This document shows, piece by piece, positions 15,001 through 26,989 of a DNA stretch of 64,000 bases (within the stretch, counting starts at the first letter, position 1; each line of letters starts with the position of its first letter). This DNA comes from Rhynchopus sp. YZ270_cl-10 (taxonomy: Eukaryota; Euglenozoa; Diplonemea; Diplonemida; Diplonemidae). The stretch is from positions 1,581,598 through 1,645,597 of the forward strand of contig OZ037834.1 of NCBI GenBank assembly GCA_964035575.1, given 5' to 3'. Under the pieces are notes generated by a model. That model was not told the origin of the DNA, ran no database searches, and saw only the letters and a program-made list of their open reading frames with translations. A program made the position numbers and the translations under genes.

Positions 15001-18000
15001 CCGTTCTAACGCATCCGTTCCAACGCATCCGTTCTAACGCATCCGTTCTAACGCATCCGTTCTAACGCGTCCGTTGTAACGCATCCGTTCTAACGCATCC
15101 GTTCTAACGCATCCGTTCCAACGCATCCGTTCTCACGCATCCGTTCTAACGCGTACGTTCTAACGCATCCGTTCTCACGCATCCGTTCTAACGCAGCCGT
15201 TCTAACGCGTACGTTCTAACGCATCCGTTCTCACGCATCCGTTCTAACGCAGCCGTTCTAACGCGTACGTTCTAACGCATCCGTTCTAACGCATCCGTTC
15301 TAACGCAGCCGTTCCAACGCATCCGTTCTAACGCATCCGTTCTAACGCGTCCGTTGTAACGCATCCGTTCTAACGCATCCGTTCTAACGCGTACGTTCTA
15401 ACGCATCCGTTCCAACGCGTCCCTTCTCACGCATCCGTTCTAAAGCATCCGTTCTAACGCATCCGTTCTAACGCATCCGTTCTAACGCATCCGTTCTAAC
15501 GCGTCCGTTGTAACGCATCCGTTCTAACGCATCCGTTCTAACGCGTACGTTCTAACGCATCCGTTCTCACGCATCCGTTCTAACGCATCCGTTCTAACGC
15601 ATCCGTTCTAACGCGTACGTTCTAACGCATCCGTTCTAACGCATCCGTTCTAACGCAGCCGTTCTAACGCGTACGTTCTCACGCATCCGTTCTAACGCAT
15701 CCGTTGTAACGCATCCGTTCTAACGCATCCGTTCTAACGCATCCGTTCCAACGCGTCCCTTCTCACGCATCCGTTCTCACGCATCCGTTCTAACGCATCC
15801 GTTCTAACGCATCCGTTCTAACGCATCCGTTCTAACGCATCCGTTCTAACGCGTCCCTTCTCACGCATCCGTTCTAACGCATCCGTTCTAACGCGTACGT
15901 TCTCACGCATCCGTTCTAACGCATCCGTTCTAACGCGTCCCTTCTCACGCATCCGTTCTCACGCATCCGTTCTAACGCATCCGTTCTAACGCATCCGTTC
16001 TAACGCATCCGTTCTAACGCATCCGTTCTAACGCATCCGTTCCAACGCGTCCCTTCTCACGCATCCGTTCTCACGCATCCGTTCTAACGCATCCGTTCTA
16101 ACGCATCCGTTCTAACGCGTCCCTTCTCACGCATCCGTTCTCACGCATCCGTTCTAACGCATCCGTTCTAACGCATCCGTTCTAACGCATCCGTTCTAAC
16201 GCATCCGTTCCAACGCGTCCCTTCTCACGCATCCGTTCTAACGCATCCGTTCTAACGCGTACGTTCTCACGCATCCGTTCCAACGCATCCGTTCTAACGC
16301 GTCCGTTCTAACGCATACGTTCTAACGCATCCGTTCTCACGCATCCGTTCTAACGCATCCGTTCTAACGCGTACGTTCTCACGCATCCGTTCCAACGCAT
16401 CCGTTCTAACGCATCCGTTCTAACGCATACGTTCTCACGCATCCGTCCCAACGCATCCGTTCTCACGCATCCGTTCTAACGCATCCGTTCTATCGCGTAC
16501 GTTCTCACGCGTACGTTCTCACGCATCCGTCCCAACGCATCCGTTCTCACGCATCCGTTCTAACGCATCCGTTCTATCGCGTACGTTCTCACGCGTACGT
16601 TCTCACGCATCCGTTCTAACGCATCCGTTCTAACGCATCCGTTCTAACGCATCCGTTCTAACGCATCCGTTCTAACGCATCCGTTCCAACGCGTCCCTTC
16701 TCACGCATCCGTTCTAACGCATCCGTTCTAACGCGTCCGTTCTAACGCATCCGTTCTAACGCATCCGTTCTAACGCATCCGTTCTAACGCGTCCGTTCTA
16801 ACGCATCCGTTCTAACGCATCCGTTCTAACGCATCAGTTCTCACGCATCCGTTCTAACGCATCCGTTCTCACGCATCCGTTCTAACGCATCCGTTGTAAC
16901 GCATCCGTTCCAACGCGTCCGTTCTAACGCATCCGTTCTAACGCGTACGTTCTAACGCATCCGTTCTAACGCATCCGTTCTAACGCGTACGTTCTAACGC
17001 ATCCGTTCTAACGAGTACGTTCTCACGCATCCGTTCTAACGCATCCGTTCTTACGCATCCGTTCTAACGCATCCGTTCTAAAGCATCCGTTCTCACGCAT
17101 CCGTTCCAACGCGTACGTTCTCACGCATCCGTTCTAACGCATCCGTTCCAACGCGTCCCTTCTCACGCATCCGTTCTAAAGCATCCGTTCTAACGCATCC
17201 GTTCTAACGCATCCGTTCTAACGCATCCGTTCTAACGCATCCGTTCTCACGCATCCGTTCTAACGCATCCGTTCTAACGCATCCGTTCTAACGCATCCGT
17301 TCTAACGCATCCGTTCTAACGCATCCGTTCTAACGCATCCGTTCCAACGCGTCCCTTCTCACGCATCCGTTCTAACGCATCCGTTCTAACGCGTACGTTC
17401 TCACGCATCCGTTCCAACGCATCCGTTCTAACGCGTCCGTTCTAACGCATCCGTTCTAACGCATCCGTTCTAACGCATCCGTTCTAACGCGTCCGTTCTA
17501 ACGCATCCGTTCTAACGCATCCGTTCTAACGCATACGTTCTCACGCGTACGTTCTAACGCATCCGTTCTCACGCATCCGTTCTAACGCGTACGTTCTCAC
17601 GCATCCGTTCTAACGCATCCGTTGTAACGCATCCGTTCCAACGCGTCCGTTCTAACGCATCCGTTCTAACGCGTACGTTCTAACGCATCCGTTCTAACGC
17701 ATCTGTTCTAACGCATCCGTTCTAACGCGTACGTTCTCACGCATCCGTTCTAACGCATCCGTTCTTACGCATCCGTTCTAACGCATCCGTTCTAAAGCAT
17801 CCGTTCTCACGCATCCGTTCCAACGCGTACGTTCTCACGCATCCGTTCTAACGCATCCGTTCTAACGCGTACGTTCTCACGCATCCGTTCCAACGCATCC
17901 GTTCTAACGCGTCCGTTCTAACGCATCCGTTCTAACGCATCCGTTCTAACGCGTATGTTCTAACGCATCCGTTCTAACGCGTACGTTCCAACGCATCCGT

Positions 18001-21000
18001 TCTAACGCATCCGTTCTAACGCATCCGTTCTAACGCATCCGTTCTAACGCGTCCGTTGTAACGCATCCGTTCTAACGCATCCGTTCTAACGCATCCGTTC
18101 CAACGCATCCGTTCTCACGCATCCGTTCTAACGCGTACGTTCTAACGCATCCGTTCCAACGCATCCGTTCTATCGCGTACGTTCTATCGCGTACGTTCTA
18201 ACGCATCCGTTCTAACGCATCCGTTCTAAAGCATCCGTTCTAACGCATCCGTTCTAACGCATCCGTTCCAACGCATCCGTTCTAACGCATCCGTTCTAAC
18301 GCATCCGTTCTAACGCGTCCGTTGTAACGCATCCGTTCTAACGCATCCGTTCTAACGCATCCGTTCCAACGCATCCGTTCTCACGCATCCGTTCTAACGC
18401 GTACGTTCTAACGCATCCGTTCTCACGCATCCGTTCTAACGCAGCCGTTCTAACGCGTACGTTCTAACGCATCCGTTCTCACGCATCCGTTCTAACGCAG
18501 CCGTTCTAACGCGTACGTTCTAACGCATCCGTTCTAACGCATCCGTTCTAACGCAGCCGTTCCAACGCATCCGTTCTAACGCATCCGTTCTAACGCGTCC
18601 GTTGTAACGCATCCGTTCTAACGCATCCGTTCTAACGCGTACGTTCTAACGCATCCGTTCCAACGCGTCCCTTCTCACGCATCCGTTCTAAAGCATCCGT
18701 TCTAACGCATCCGTTCTAACGCATCCGTTCTAACGCATCCGTTCTAACGCGTCCGTTGTAACGCATCCGTTCTAACGCATCCGTTCTAACGCGTACGTTC
18801 TAACGCATCCGTTCTCACGCATCCGTTCTAACGCATCCGTTCTAACGCATCCGTTCTAACGCGTACGTTCTAACGCATCCGTTCTAACGCATCCGTTCTA
18901 ACGCAGCCGTTCTAACGCGTACGTTCTCACGCATCCGTTCTAACGCATCCGTTGTAACGCATCCGTTCTAACGCATCCGTTCTAACGCATCCGTTCTAAC
19001 GCATCCGTTCTAACGCATCCGTTCTAACGCATCCGTTCCAACGCGTCCCTTCTCACGCATCCGTTCTCACGCATCCGTTCTAACGCATCCGTTGTAACGC
19101 ATCCGTTCTAACGCATCCGTTCTAACGCATCCGTTCTAACGCATCCGTTCTAACGCATCCGTTCTAACGCATCCGTTCTAACGCATCCGTTCTAACGCGT
19201 CCCTTCTCACGCATCCGTTCTAACGCATCCGTTCTAACGCGTACGTTCTCACGCATCCGTTCTAACGCATCCGTTCTAACGCGTCCCTTCTCACGCATCC
19301 GTTCTCACGCATCCGTTCTAACGCATCCGTTCTAACGCATCCGTTCTAACGCATCCGTTCTAACGCATCCGTTCTAACGCATCCGTTCTAACGCATCCGT
19401 TCCAACGCGTCCCTTCTCACGCATCCGTTCTCACGCATCCGTTCTAACGCATCCGTTCTAACGCATCCGTTCTAACGCGTCCCTTCTCACGCATCCGTTC
19501 TCACGCATCCGTTCTAACGCATCCGTTCTAACGCATCCGTTCTAACGCATCCGTTCTAACGCATCCGTTCCAACGCGTCCCTTCTCACGCATCCGTTCTA
19601 ACGCATCCGTTCTAACGCGTACGTTCTCACGCATCCGTTCCAACGCATCCGTTCTAACGCGTCCGTTCTAACGCATACGTTCTAACGCATCCGTTCTCAC
19701 GCATCCGTTCTAACGCATCCGTTCTAACGCGTACGTTCTCACGCATCCGTTCCAACGCATCCGTTCTAACGCATCCGTTCTAACGCATACGTTCTAACGC
19801 ATCCGTTCTCACGCATCCGTTCTAACGCGTACGTTCTCACGCATCCGTTCTAACGCATCCGTTGTAACGCATCCGTTCCAACGCGTCCGTTCTAACGCAT
19901 CCGTTCTAACGCATCCGTTCTAACGCATCCGTTCTAACGCATCCGTTCTATCGCGTACGTTCTAAGGCATCCGTTCTAACGCATCCGTTCTAACGCGTAC
20001 GTTCTCACGCATCCGTTCTAACGCATCCGTTCTAACGCATACGTTCCAACGCGTCCCTTCTCACGCATCCGTTCTCACGCATCCGTTCTAACGCATCCGT
20101 TCTAACGCATCCGTTCTAACGCATCCGTTCCAACGCGTCCCTTCTCACGCATCCGTTCTAACGCATCCGTTCTAACGCGTACGTTCTCACGCATCCGTTC
20201 CAACGCATCCGTTCTAACGCGTCCGTTCTAACGCATCCGTTCTAACGCATCCGTTCTAACGCATCCGTTCTAACGCGTCCGTTCTAACGCATCCGTTCTA
20301 ACGCATCCGTTCTAACGCATCAGTTCTCACGCGTACGTTCTAACGCATCCGTTCTCACGCATCCGTTCTAACGCGTACGTTCTCACGCATCCGTTCTAAC
20401 GCATCCGTTGTAACGCATCCGTTCCAACGCGTCCGTTCTAACGCATCCGTTCTAACGCGTACGTTCTAACGCATCCGTTCTAACGCATCTGTTCTAACGC
20501 ATCCGTTCTAACGAGTACGTTCTCACGCATCCGTTCTAACGCATCCGTTCTTACGCATCCGTTCTAACGCATCCGTTCTAAAGCATCCGTTCTCACGCAT
20601 CCGTTCCAACGCGTACGTTCTCACGCATCCGTTCTAACGCATCCGTTCCAACGCGTCCCTTCTCACGCATCCGTTCTAAAGCATCCGTTCTAACGCATCC
20701 GTTCTAACGCATCCGTTCTAACGCATCCGTTCTAACGCATCCGTTCTAAAGCATCCGTTCTCACGCATCCGTTCCAACGCGTACGTTCTCACGCATCCGT
20801 TCTAACGCATCCGTTCCAACGCGTCCCTTCTCACGCATCCGTTCTAAAGCATCCGTTCTAACGCATCCGTTCTAACGCATCCGTTCTAACGCATCCGTTC
20901 TATCGCGTACGTTCTAACGAGTACGTTCTCACGCATCCGTTCTAACGCATCCGTTCTAACGCATCCGTTCCAACGCATCCGTTCTAACGCATCCGTTCTA

Positions 21001-22342
21001 ACGCATCCGTTCTAACGCATCCGTTCTAACGCATCCGTTCTAACGCGTATGTTCTCACGCATCCGTTCTAACGCATCCGTTCCAACGCATCCGTTCTAAC
21101 GCATCCGTTCTAACGCATCCGTTCTAACGCATCCGTTCTAACGCATCCGTTCCAACGCATCCGTTCTAACGCATCCGTTCTAACGCATCCGTTCTAACGC
21201 ATCCGTTCTAACGCATCCGTTCTCACGCATCCGTTCTAACGCATCCGTTCCAACGCATCCGTTCTAACGCATCCGTTCTAACGCATCCGTTCTAACGCAT
21301 ACGTTCTAACGCATCCGTTCCAACGCATCCGTTCTAACGCATCCGTTCTAACGCATCCGTTCTCACGCATCCGTTCCAACGCGTCCCTTCTCACGCATCC
21401 GTTCTAAAGCATCCGTTCTAACGCATCCGTTCTAACGCATCCGTTCTAACGCATCCGTTCTAACGCATCCGTTCCAACGCGTCCCTTCTCACGCATCCGT
21501 TCTAAAGCATCCGTTCTAACGCATCCGTTCTAACGCATCCGTTCTAACGCTTCCGTTCTCACGCATCCGTTCTAACGCATCCGTTCTAACGCGTCCGTTC
21601 TAACGCATCCGTTCTATCGCGTACGTTCTAACGCATCCGTTCTATCGCGTACGTTCTAACGCATCCGTTCTAACGCGTATGTTCTAACGCATCCGTTCTC
21701 ACGCATCCGTTCTAACGCAGCCGTTCTAACGCGTACGTTCTAACGCATCCGTTCCAACGCATCCGTTCTATCGCGTACGTTCTAACGCATCCGTTCTAAC
21801 GCGTATGTTCTAACGCATCCGTTCTAACGCATCCGTTCTAACGCGTATGTTCTAACGCATCCGTTCTAACGAGTATGTTCTAACGCATCCGTTCTATCGC
21901 GTACGTTCTCACGCATCCGTTCTAACGCGTACGTTCTCACGCATCCGTCCCAACGCATCCGTTCTCACGCATCCGTTCTAACGCATCCGTTCCAACGCAT
22001 CCGTTCCAACGCATCCGTTCTAACGCATTCGTTCTAACGCGTACGTTCTCACGCATCCGTTCTAACGCGTCCGTGCTAAGGCGTACGTTCTAACGCATCC
22101 GTTCTCACGCATCCGTTCTAACGCATCCGTTCCAACGCATCCGTTCTCACGCATCCGTTCTAACGCATCCGTTCCAACGCGTCCCTTCTCACGCATCCGT
22201 ACTAACGCATCTGTTCCAACGCGTACGTTCTAACGCGTCCGTTCTAACGCGTCCGTTCTAACGCATCCGTTCTAACGCATCCGTTCTAACGCGTTTGTTG
22301 TCACGATTCCATTCTCAAGAGTCCGTTCTAAGGAATCAGTTC
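1..22342. repeat. 14-bp satellite array, about 1,595 units
   Basis: The whole stretch is a tandem array of a 14-bp unit with consensus TAACGCATCCGTTC. Common variants change the middle (GTAC, GTCC, ATAC, GTAT or AGCC in place of ATCC) or the first three bases (TCA, CAA, TAT). Units counted from base 13 reach base 22342 in exactly 1,595 steps, so there is no net indel. The unit has two CpGs and is not a multiple of three, so it is not coding. Blocks of many units recur at multi-kb distances (see findings). The last four units, from about 22287, are visibly degenerate, as expected at an array edge. The array continues beyond the left end of the window. A centromeric or subtelomeric satellite is plausible, but the sequence does not say which. 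Confidence 0.97.
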
Positions 22343-23399
22343 ACATCTCTAGTGTTGTACGAAGGAAGGTGTCCTTCAGAATTTGAGTTGACGGTCTTGA
22401 AAACACTTCGCTGGCTGGTGTTTCTAACGGTATGTGTATGGTTTGCACATAACGCTCTACGTATACGATACACACAACGCTATGCATAAGCGATACACGG
22501 TTCGTGTGCACCTAAAGCATGCTACGGGTTTAACGCCATCGCGTTAACGCAACACCTGCGCCGCTGTGACACTTCGCTGGCTCGTGTGGTTATGGTAACG
22601 GAACGGTCTACACGTGCGTTACACACAACGGTCTTCGTATACGATACACACAACGCTATGTATAAGCGATACACGCGTTAACCGCAACGGGTGGTTACCA
22701 AACGCAGCCCACCTTCGGTGGGCAGGTAAAACGGCGTCCTAGCGCCGCGGAAACACTCTTGCAGGCTCGTGTGGTTGATAACGGAACGGTCTGCACGTGC
22801 GTTACACACAACGGTCTTCGTATACGATACACACAACGCTATGCATATGCGATACACGCGTTAACCGTAACGTGTGGTTACCAAACGCAGCCCACCTGCG
22901 GTGGGCTGCTGCAACTCGTGACGTGTGTGGCCCATGCATGGTTCTCACAGCGCGCTGGCACGTTTCCCAAGCCGGAAACCCGGTTACCTGCCTGAAAAAC
23001 CGGGTTTTTGGCCAAAACGCCTGTTTTGCCTGTAGAACCCTGTAGAAGCCTTAAGATACACGTGTTTTGCTAAGGCAAAAAGGGGTACTCGCGACACCCT
23101 GGAATCAGGGTTTGCCAGGGGTCCCAGCTTCGTCTAAGCCGTAAACCCCCCAAAAAGTGTCCGATCTTTCCAAAGAAACCGTTTTTCCAGCTGTGCGAAG
23201 CTTCTACACTCAGGGCTTCCCACAGGGGGGACCAGGGGGGACCACTGGTCCCCCTGGGGGAAAATAAAAATAATAAGGGGGGACCAGGGGGGACCAGGGG
23301 GGACCAGCCTGCCCTTGAGTGTTCCGAGGCTGCCTATTAGGAATTTTCCACATTTTTTTTAATTTTTCCCACCCTCCCGTCCCCGCGCATCCAAATACA

Positions 23400-23640
23400 G
23401 GCAACTACACGACGGTGATGTACAGTACATTACAAGTGAAGTTACATGTAACGTTACAAGTGAAAAACCGTTACAAGTGAGTTACAAGTGAGTTACAAGT
23501 GGGATACATGAATTACAGGCAAAATCAGGTTGTAACTGGTGGGTTACAAGTGAGTTACAAGTGAGTTACATGTAACAAAAGTTACATGTAACTCACTTGT
23601 AACTCCACTTGTAACACCCGTTACATCACCGTCGTGTAAC
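23400..23640. repeat. TTACAAGTGA-motif palindrome inside the hAT-like element
   Basis: About a dozen copies of TTACAAGTGA or its complement TCACTTGTAA, plus TTACATGTAA, are crowded here. The block is bounded by ACACGACGGTGATGTA on the left and TACATCACCGTCGTGT on the right, a perfect inverted pair. It could be the transposase-binding subterminal array of the host element, or a small inverted-repeat element nested within it. Confidence 0.7.
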
Positions 23641-23651
23641 AGGGGGAAAAG

Positions 23652-23801
23652 ATGGCACCAAAAAAGTCCTCCGGACCAAGACAGATTTCCATAATGGAAT
23701 TTGCAAAGCGACCGGCGGAGTCCCAGTTATCGGCTCAGGCTCCGAAGAGGCAGAAAATAACGGTTGCAAAGAACCACGAGTATGCCTCATGGGCAAAGTG
23801 A
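23652..23801 (+). CDS. Short transposon-borne reading frame (49 aa), possible transposase start
   Basis: An ATG-initiated frame of 49 codons lies just after the TTACAAGTGA cluster. The product is basic and contains RQISIMEFAKRP, then a KRQK patch, and ends YASWAK. Short motifs of this kind (Q-x-x-I-x-x-F, resembling a PCNA-interacting box) occur at the N-termini of several transposase families. I infer that it may be the remaining first exon or start of the element's transposase. Nothing downstream continues it recognisably, so its coding status is doubtful. Confidence 0.3.
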   Translation: MAPKKSSGPRQISIMEFAKRPAESQLSAQAPKRQKITVAKNHEYASWAK

Positions 23802-24477
23802 CCCCGTCACAGCCAGAACGCGACTCAATTGGTCAAACGCCGAAGGAAAAGGAAGCATGCAGCATGGCAAAAGAAAAAAATAGCGTACCGTGCGCCTGCG
23901 GCGCAAGATTGCAAGCCACCCATGACATAGTGTGGCTGTAAAATGTGCAATTTTAATCACAGTATTTTGAAATGTTGCGTACCGTGGCTTCGCCAGGAAC
24001 CTTTGCCATGACTGTCGTTTCTTTTTGTAGATGTCTATACGAGGAAACGTCTGCACGCTACCGACCTGACATATTTTTTCTTATTCCGCAAAGGTGGGGA
24101 ACGTGAGATGATATGCAATATGCGAGTTAATGCAGCAGTTTTAACGGTTTGCCGGGACATTTTCGCCGAAGTCGAAAATTTTTTTTGACCACTTAAAGTG
24201 CGTAAAGGCGCGTAACGTAACGTAGCGTCAGCGTTAATGCTACACACCACACAAATTAAAATCATTGAAAAAAAAAAAAAAATTCCACCTTTTTTTGGCT
24301 GGTCCCCCTGGGAGGCCAAAACCCCAGATCCTGCGGGAAGCCCTGTACACCCTGAAAAAAAAACCGGTTTTTAGTCGAAACCCCCCCTGGGGGGGGGGGA
24401 CCGGGGGGTTAGACAAGGGTGGGGGGGTGGCGGATCGGCAAAGTTAAAAACTAGAAAACACAAGTGTTTTCTAGAAT

Positions 24478-25397
24478 TTGAGTTGACGGTCTTGAAAACA
24501 CTTCGCTGGCTGGTGTGTCAAACGGTATGTGTATGGTTTGCACGTAACGCTCTCCGTATACGATACACACAACGCTATGCATAAGCGATACACGGTTCGT
24601 GTGCAGCGTAACGCATGCAACGAACGCAACGCAACCGATGCATACGTAGCGATCTGTATGCAACGAACGCAACGCATCCAACGCAACGCAACCGATGTAT
24701 ACGATACACACAACGCTATGCAGAAGCAATACACGCGTTAACCGCAACGAGCGCTTACCAAGCGCTGCCCACCTTCGGTGGGCAGCGTAAACGGCGTCCT
24801 AGCGCCGCGGAAACACTCTTGCAGGCTCGTGTGGTTGATAACGGAACGGTCTACACGTGCGTTACACACAACGGTCTTCGTATACGATACACACAACGCT
24901 ATGCATAAGCGATACACGCGTTAACCGTATCGTGTGGCTACCAAACGCAGCCCACCTACGGTGGGCTGCTGCAACTCGTGCCGTGTGTGGCCCATGCATG
25001 GTTCTCACAGCGCACTGGCACGTTTCCCAAGCCGGAAACCCGGTTACCTGCCTGAAAAACCGGGTTTTTGGCCAAAACGCCTGTTTTGCCTGTAGAACCC
25101 TGTAGCAGCCTTAAGATACACGTGTTTTGCTAAGGCAAAAAGGGGTACTCGCGACACCCTGGAATCAGGGTCTGCCAGGGGTCCCAGCTTCGTTGAAGCC
25201 GTAAACCCCCCAAAAAGTGTCCGATCTTTCCAAAGAAAACGTTTTTTCGGCTGTGCGAAGCTTCTACCCCTGAAAAAAAAAACCGGTTTTTGGTCGAAAA
25301 CCCCCCCGGGGGGGTTGGCGGGGTGGGACTGAAGCAGGGGGTAGGGGGTGGCGTTTCGGCAACAGTAAAAACTAGAAAACACAAGTGTTTTCTAGAA
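24478..25397. repeat. Flanking repeat copy 2 (uninterrupted)
   Basis: This is the intact reference copy of the 0.9 kb flanking repeat. From about 24770 to 25265 it matches 22700-23210 of copy 1 almost base for base, including the CCCACCT(A/G)CGGTGGG stem-loop, the CCGGAAACCCGGTTACC stretch and the CACCCTGGAATCAGGGT hairpin. A CATGCAACGAACGCAACGCA expansion at 24605-24700 is private to this copy. It ends, like copy 1, with AAAACTAGAAAACACAAG followed by the matching arm. Confidence 0.85.
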
Positions 25398-26980
25398 TTC
25401 GTGGCGCAACGGTGGTGTTGTCGAGAGTTGATTTCATTGTTCTTAAGAGCTTGTAGTATTGGAGAGATGTTAAATGTCGTTCTTTTATTTTCCGCAAGCC
25501 GCTGTGACACTTCGCTGGTTCATGTGGTTGTGATAAAGCAACGGTCTACACGTGCGTTACACACACCGGTCTTCGTTTACGATACACACAACGCTATGTA
25601 TATCATCCAAAATCTGCCCAGCCGTATAGAAAAGCCCGATTTTGGTCTGGTTTTTAAGTGATCCATTCTTCGTTAAAAAAATTGTCCGACCCCGGAATTT
25701 TTTCAGATTGCCCCGGAAATTCATATAAGCGCGTTTTCGGAGGAAAAAATTGCACCCTCGGTGTCGCAAACGCTTGCGGGCGTGCCCGCAATCATCCTCG
25801 GAATTATTAGCCCAATTTTTTTTTTTCGGTTTTTATTTATTTTGAAAGATCGGGTGTAAAATCGTTCAATTCCGGGGTCGGACAATTTTTTTTATGCACC
25901 TGTGGTTTTCTGAAGAAAAATCGTGAGGGGGGTGGTTTTCAGTAGGTTCCTTAAGGTTTTCCCTTACCACACCCATTTCCTTAAGGATTTCCCTTGTAAA
26001 CCGGGGTTTTCCTTCTAATGACCAAGATGTTTCACCATGAAGTAACTTCAAGAAAGTTTTCGATTTTTTTTTCTTTGGAATGAGGGTTCACAATATCATT
26101 CAAATAACGCCGGTTTCGTCTCGCAGAAAATTTTTAGCTGTCACTAGTATTTGTGCGGGAAGTTGGCCCGTTTTGCTAAGGAATTTGCCTGTATTAGTAC
26201 CTAATAGCCATGGTCTGGTTTTTATGTAACTTCAACTCCACTAAAGTTTTCGATTTTTTTTTTATTTTATTGGGCGGAGTCCGGAAATGCATATAGGCTA
26301 AATTTTATGGGCGTTTGTTGACACTTTATTTCTTGAGTCACCGATAAGAAAACGAGAAAAAACCGACACGGCCATTTCAGAAAAAAAGATTTTTTTTATT
26401 TTTTTGAGATTTTTATTTCTTTTGAAAGCGCGGTTTCGAAACGTTCAATTCCGGTGTCGGACGATAAAAAATATGCATCTCACATTTCTGAGTGAAAAAT
26501 ATGAAAAAGTATACGGCTAGCGAGATTTTGGCTGATATGCGATACACGCGTTAACCGCACCGGGTGGTTACCAAACGCAACCCTGTGTGACCCACGCATG
26601 GTTCTCACACCGCTCTGGCACGTTTCCCAAGCCAGAAATCTGGTTACCTGCCTGTAAAATCCGGTTTTCGGCCAAAGCGCCTGTTTTGCCTGTTGAACCC
26701 TGTAGAACCCTTAATAAACACGTGTATAAAAGGGGTACTCGCGGCACCCTGGTGTCAGGGTCTCTTAGGGTTTAACGCCTCGCTGAGCATATACACCCCC
26801 CAAAAAGTGCCCGATCTTTCCAAAGAAAAAGATTTTTAGGCTGGGCGAAGCTTCTACACCCTCTAAAAATAGCCGGTTTTTGGTCGGATCCCGCAGGTAG
26901 GGGGGGAGACTGAAGTGAGGGTAGGGGGTGACGAGGATGGCAAAGTTAAAAACTAGAAAACACAAGTGTTTTTTAGAATT
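25398..26980. repeat. Flanking repeat copy 3, split by a 931-bp element
   Basis: The third and most diverged copy. 25500-25603 matches 22560-22670 of copy 1 (GCCGCTGTGACACTTCGCTGG and on), and 26535-26980 resumes with ATACACGCGTTAACCGCACC, through the CACCCTGGTGTCAGGGT hairpin to the same AACTAGAAAACACAAGTGTT end signal. The CCCACC stem-loop block is missing. Between the two halves sits an inserted element with a 4-bp target duplication. Confidence 0.8.
25604..26534. mobile_element. 931-bp inverted-repeat element with ATAT target duplication
   Basis: The left end CATCCAAAATCT..AGCCGTATA matches the complement of the right end, CAGCCAAAATCT..AGCCGTATA. ATAT lies directly outside each end (25600-25603 and 26535-26538). 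Removing the element restores the sequence GCTATGTATATGCGATACAC, which is what the other repeat copies have there. Inside, a block with TTCAATTCCGGGGTCGGAC (about 25870) recurs diverged near 26447, and an inverted copy TTGTCCGACCCCGGAATT lies at about 25682. No transposase frame is visible. Superfamily not assigned. Confidence 0.8.
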
Positions 26981-26989
26981 TGATACTCC

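Larger units (their letters stand above)
23211..24345. mobile_element. hAT-like DNA transposon derivative
   Basis: The ends are inverted repeats: CAGGGCTTCCC on the left and GGGAAGCCCTG on the right, a CAGGG terminus typical of the hAT superfamily. The flanks are TACACT on the left and TACACCCT on the right, which fits an 8-bp target duplication with a small deletion in one copy. The host repeat (copies 2 and 3) shows the uninterrupted site. Inside are GGGGGGACC/GGTCCCCCT repeats near the ends, a cluster of TTACAAGTGA motifs at 23410-23640, and a 49-codon reading frame at 23652-23801. No full transposase is present, so it is non-autonomous. Confidence 0.75.
22378..24477. repeat. Flanking repeat copy 1, split by a hAT-like element
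   Basis: This is the first of three degenerate copies of a repeat lying between the satellite and the genes. It starts with AGAATTTGAGTTGACGGTC and ends with the near-palindrome CTAGAAAACACAAGTGTTTT. Inside are repeats of the type CGTATACGATACACACAACG and stem-loops such as CCCACCTTCGGTGGG. A sub-block at about 22560-22720 is itself repeated at 22760-22910. The copy is interrupted at 23211-24345 by an inserted element; the repeat resumes on the other side with the sequence expected from copies 2 and 3. No coding sequence is credible in it. Confidence 0.85.

Noticed and set aside
1-22342. CRISPR array
   Set aside because: Units are directly abutting 14-mers without unique spacers, in a eukaryotic setting.
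1-22342. Telomere repeat array
   Set aside because: The unit TAACGCATCCGTTC is CpG-rich, lacks the G-rich strand of telomeres, and is heavily varied. A subtelomeric place is possible but not shown.
22490-22520. tRNA-like B-box (GGTTCGTG)
   Set aside because: No A-box, no cloverleaf pairing; part of the 0.9 kb flanking repeat. No tRNA or rRNA gene was found anywhere in the window.
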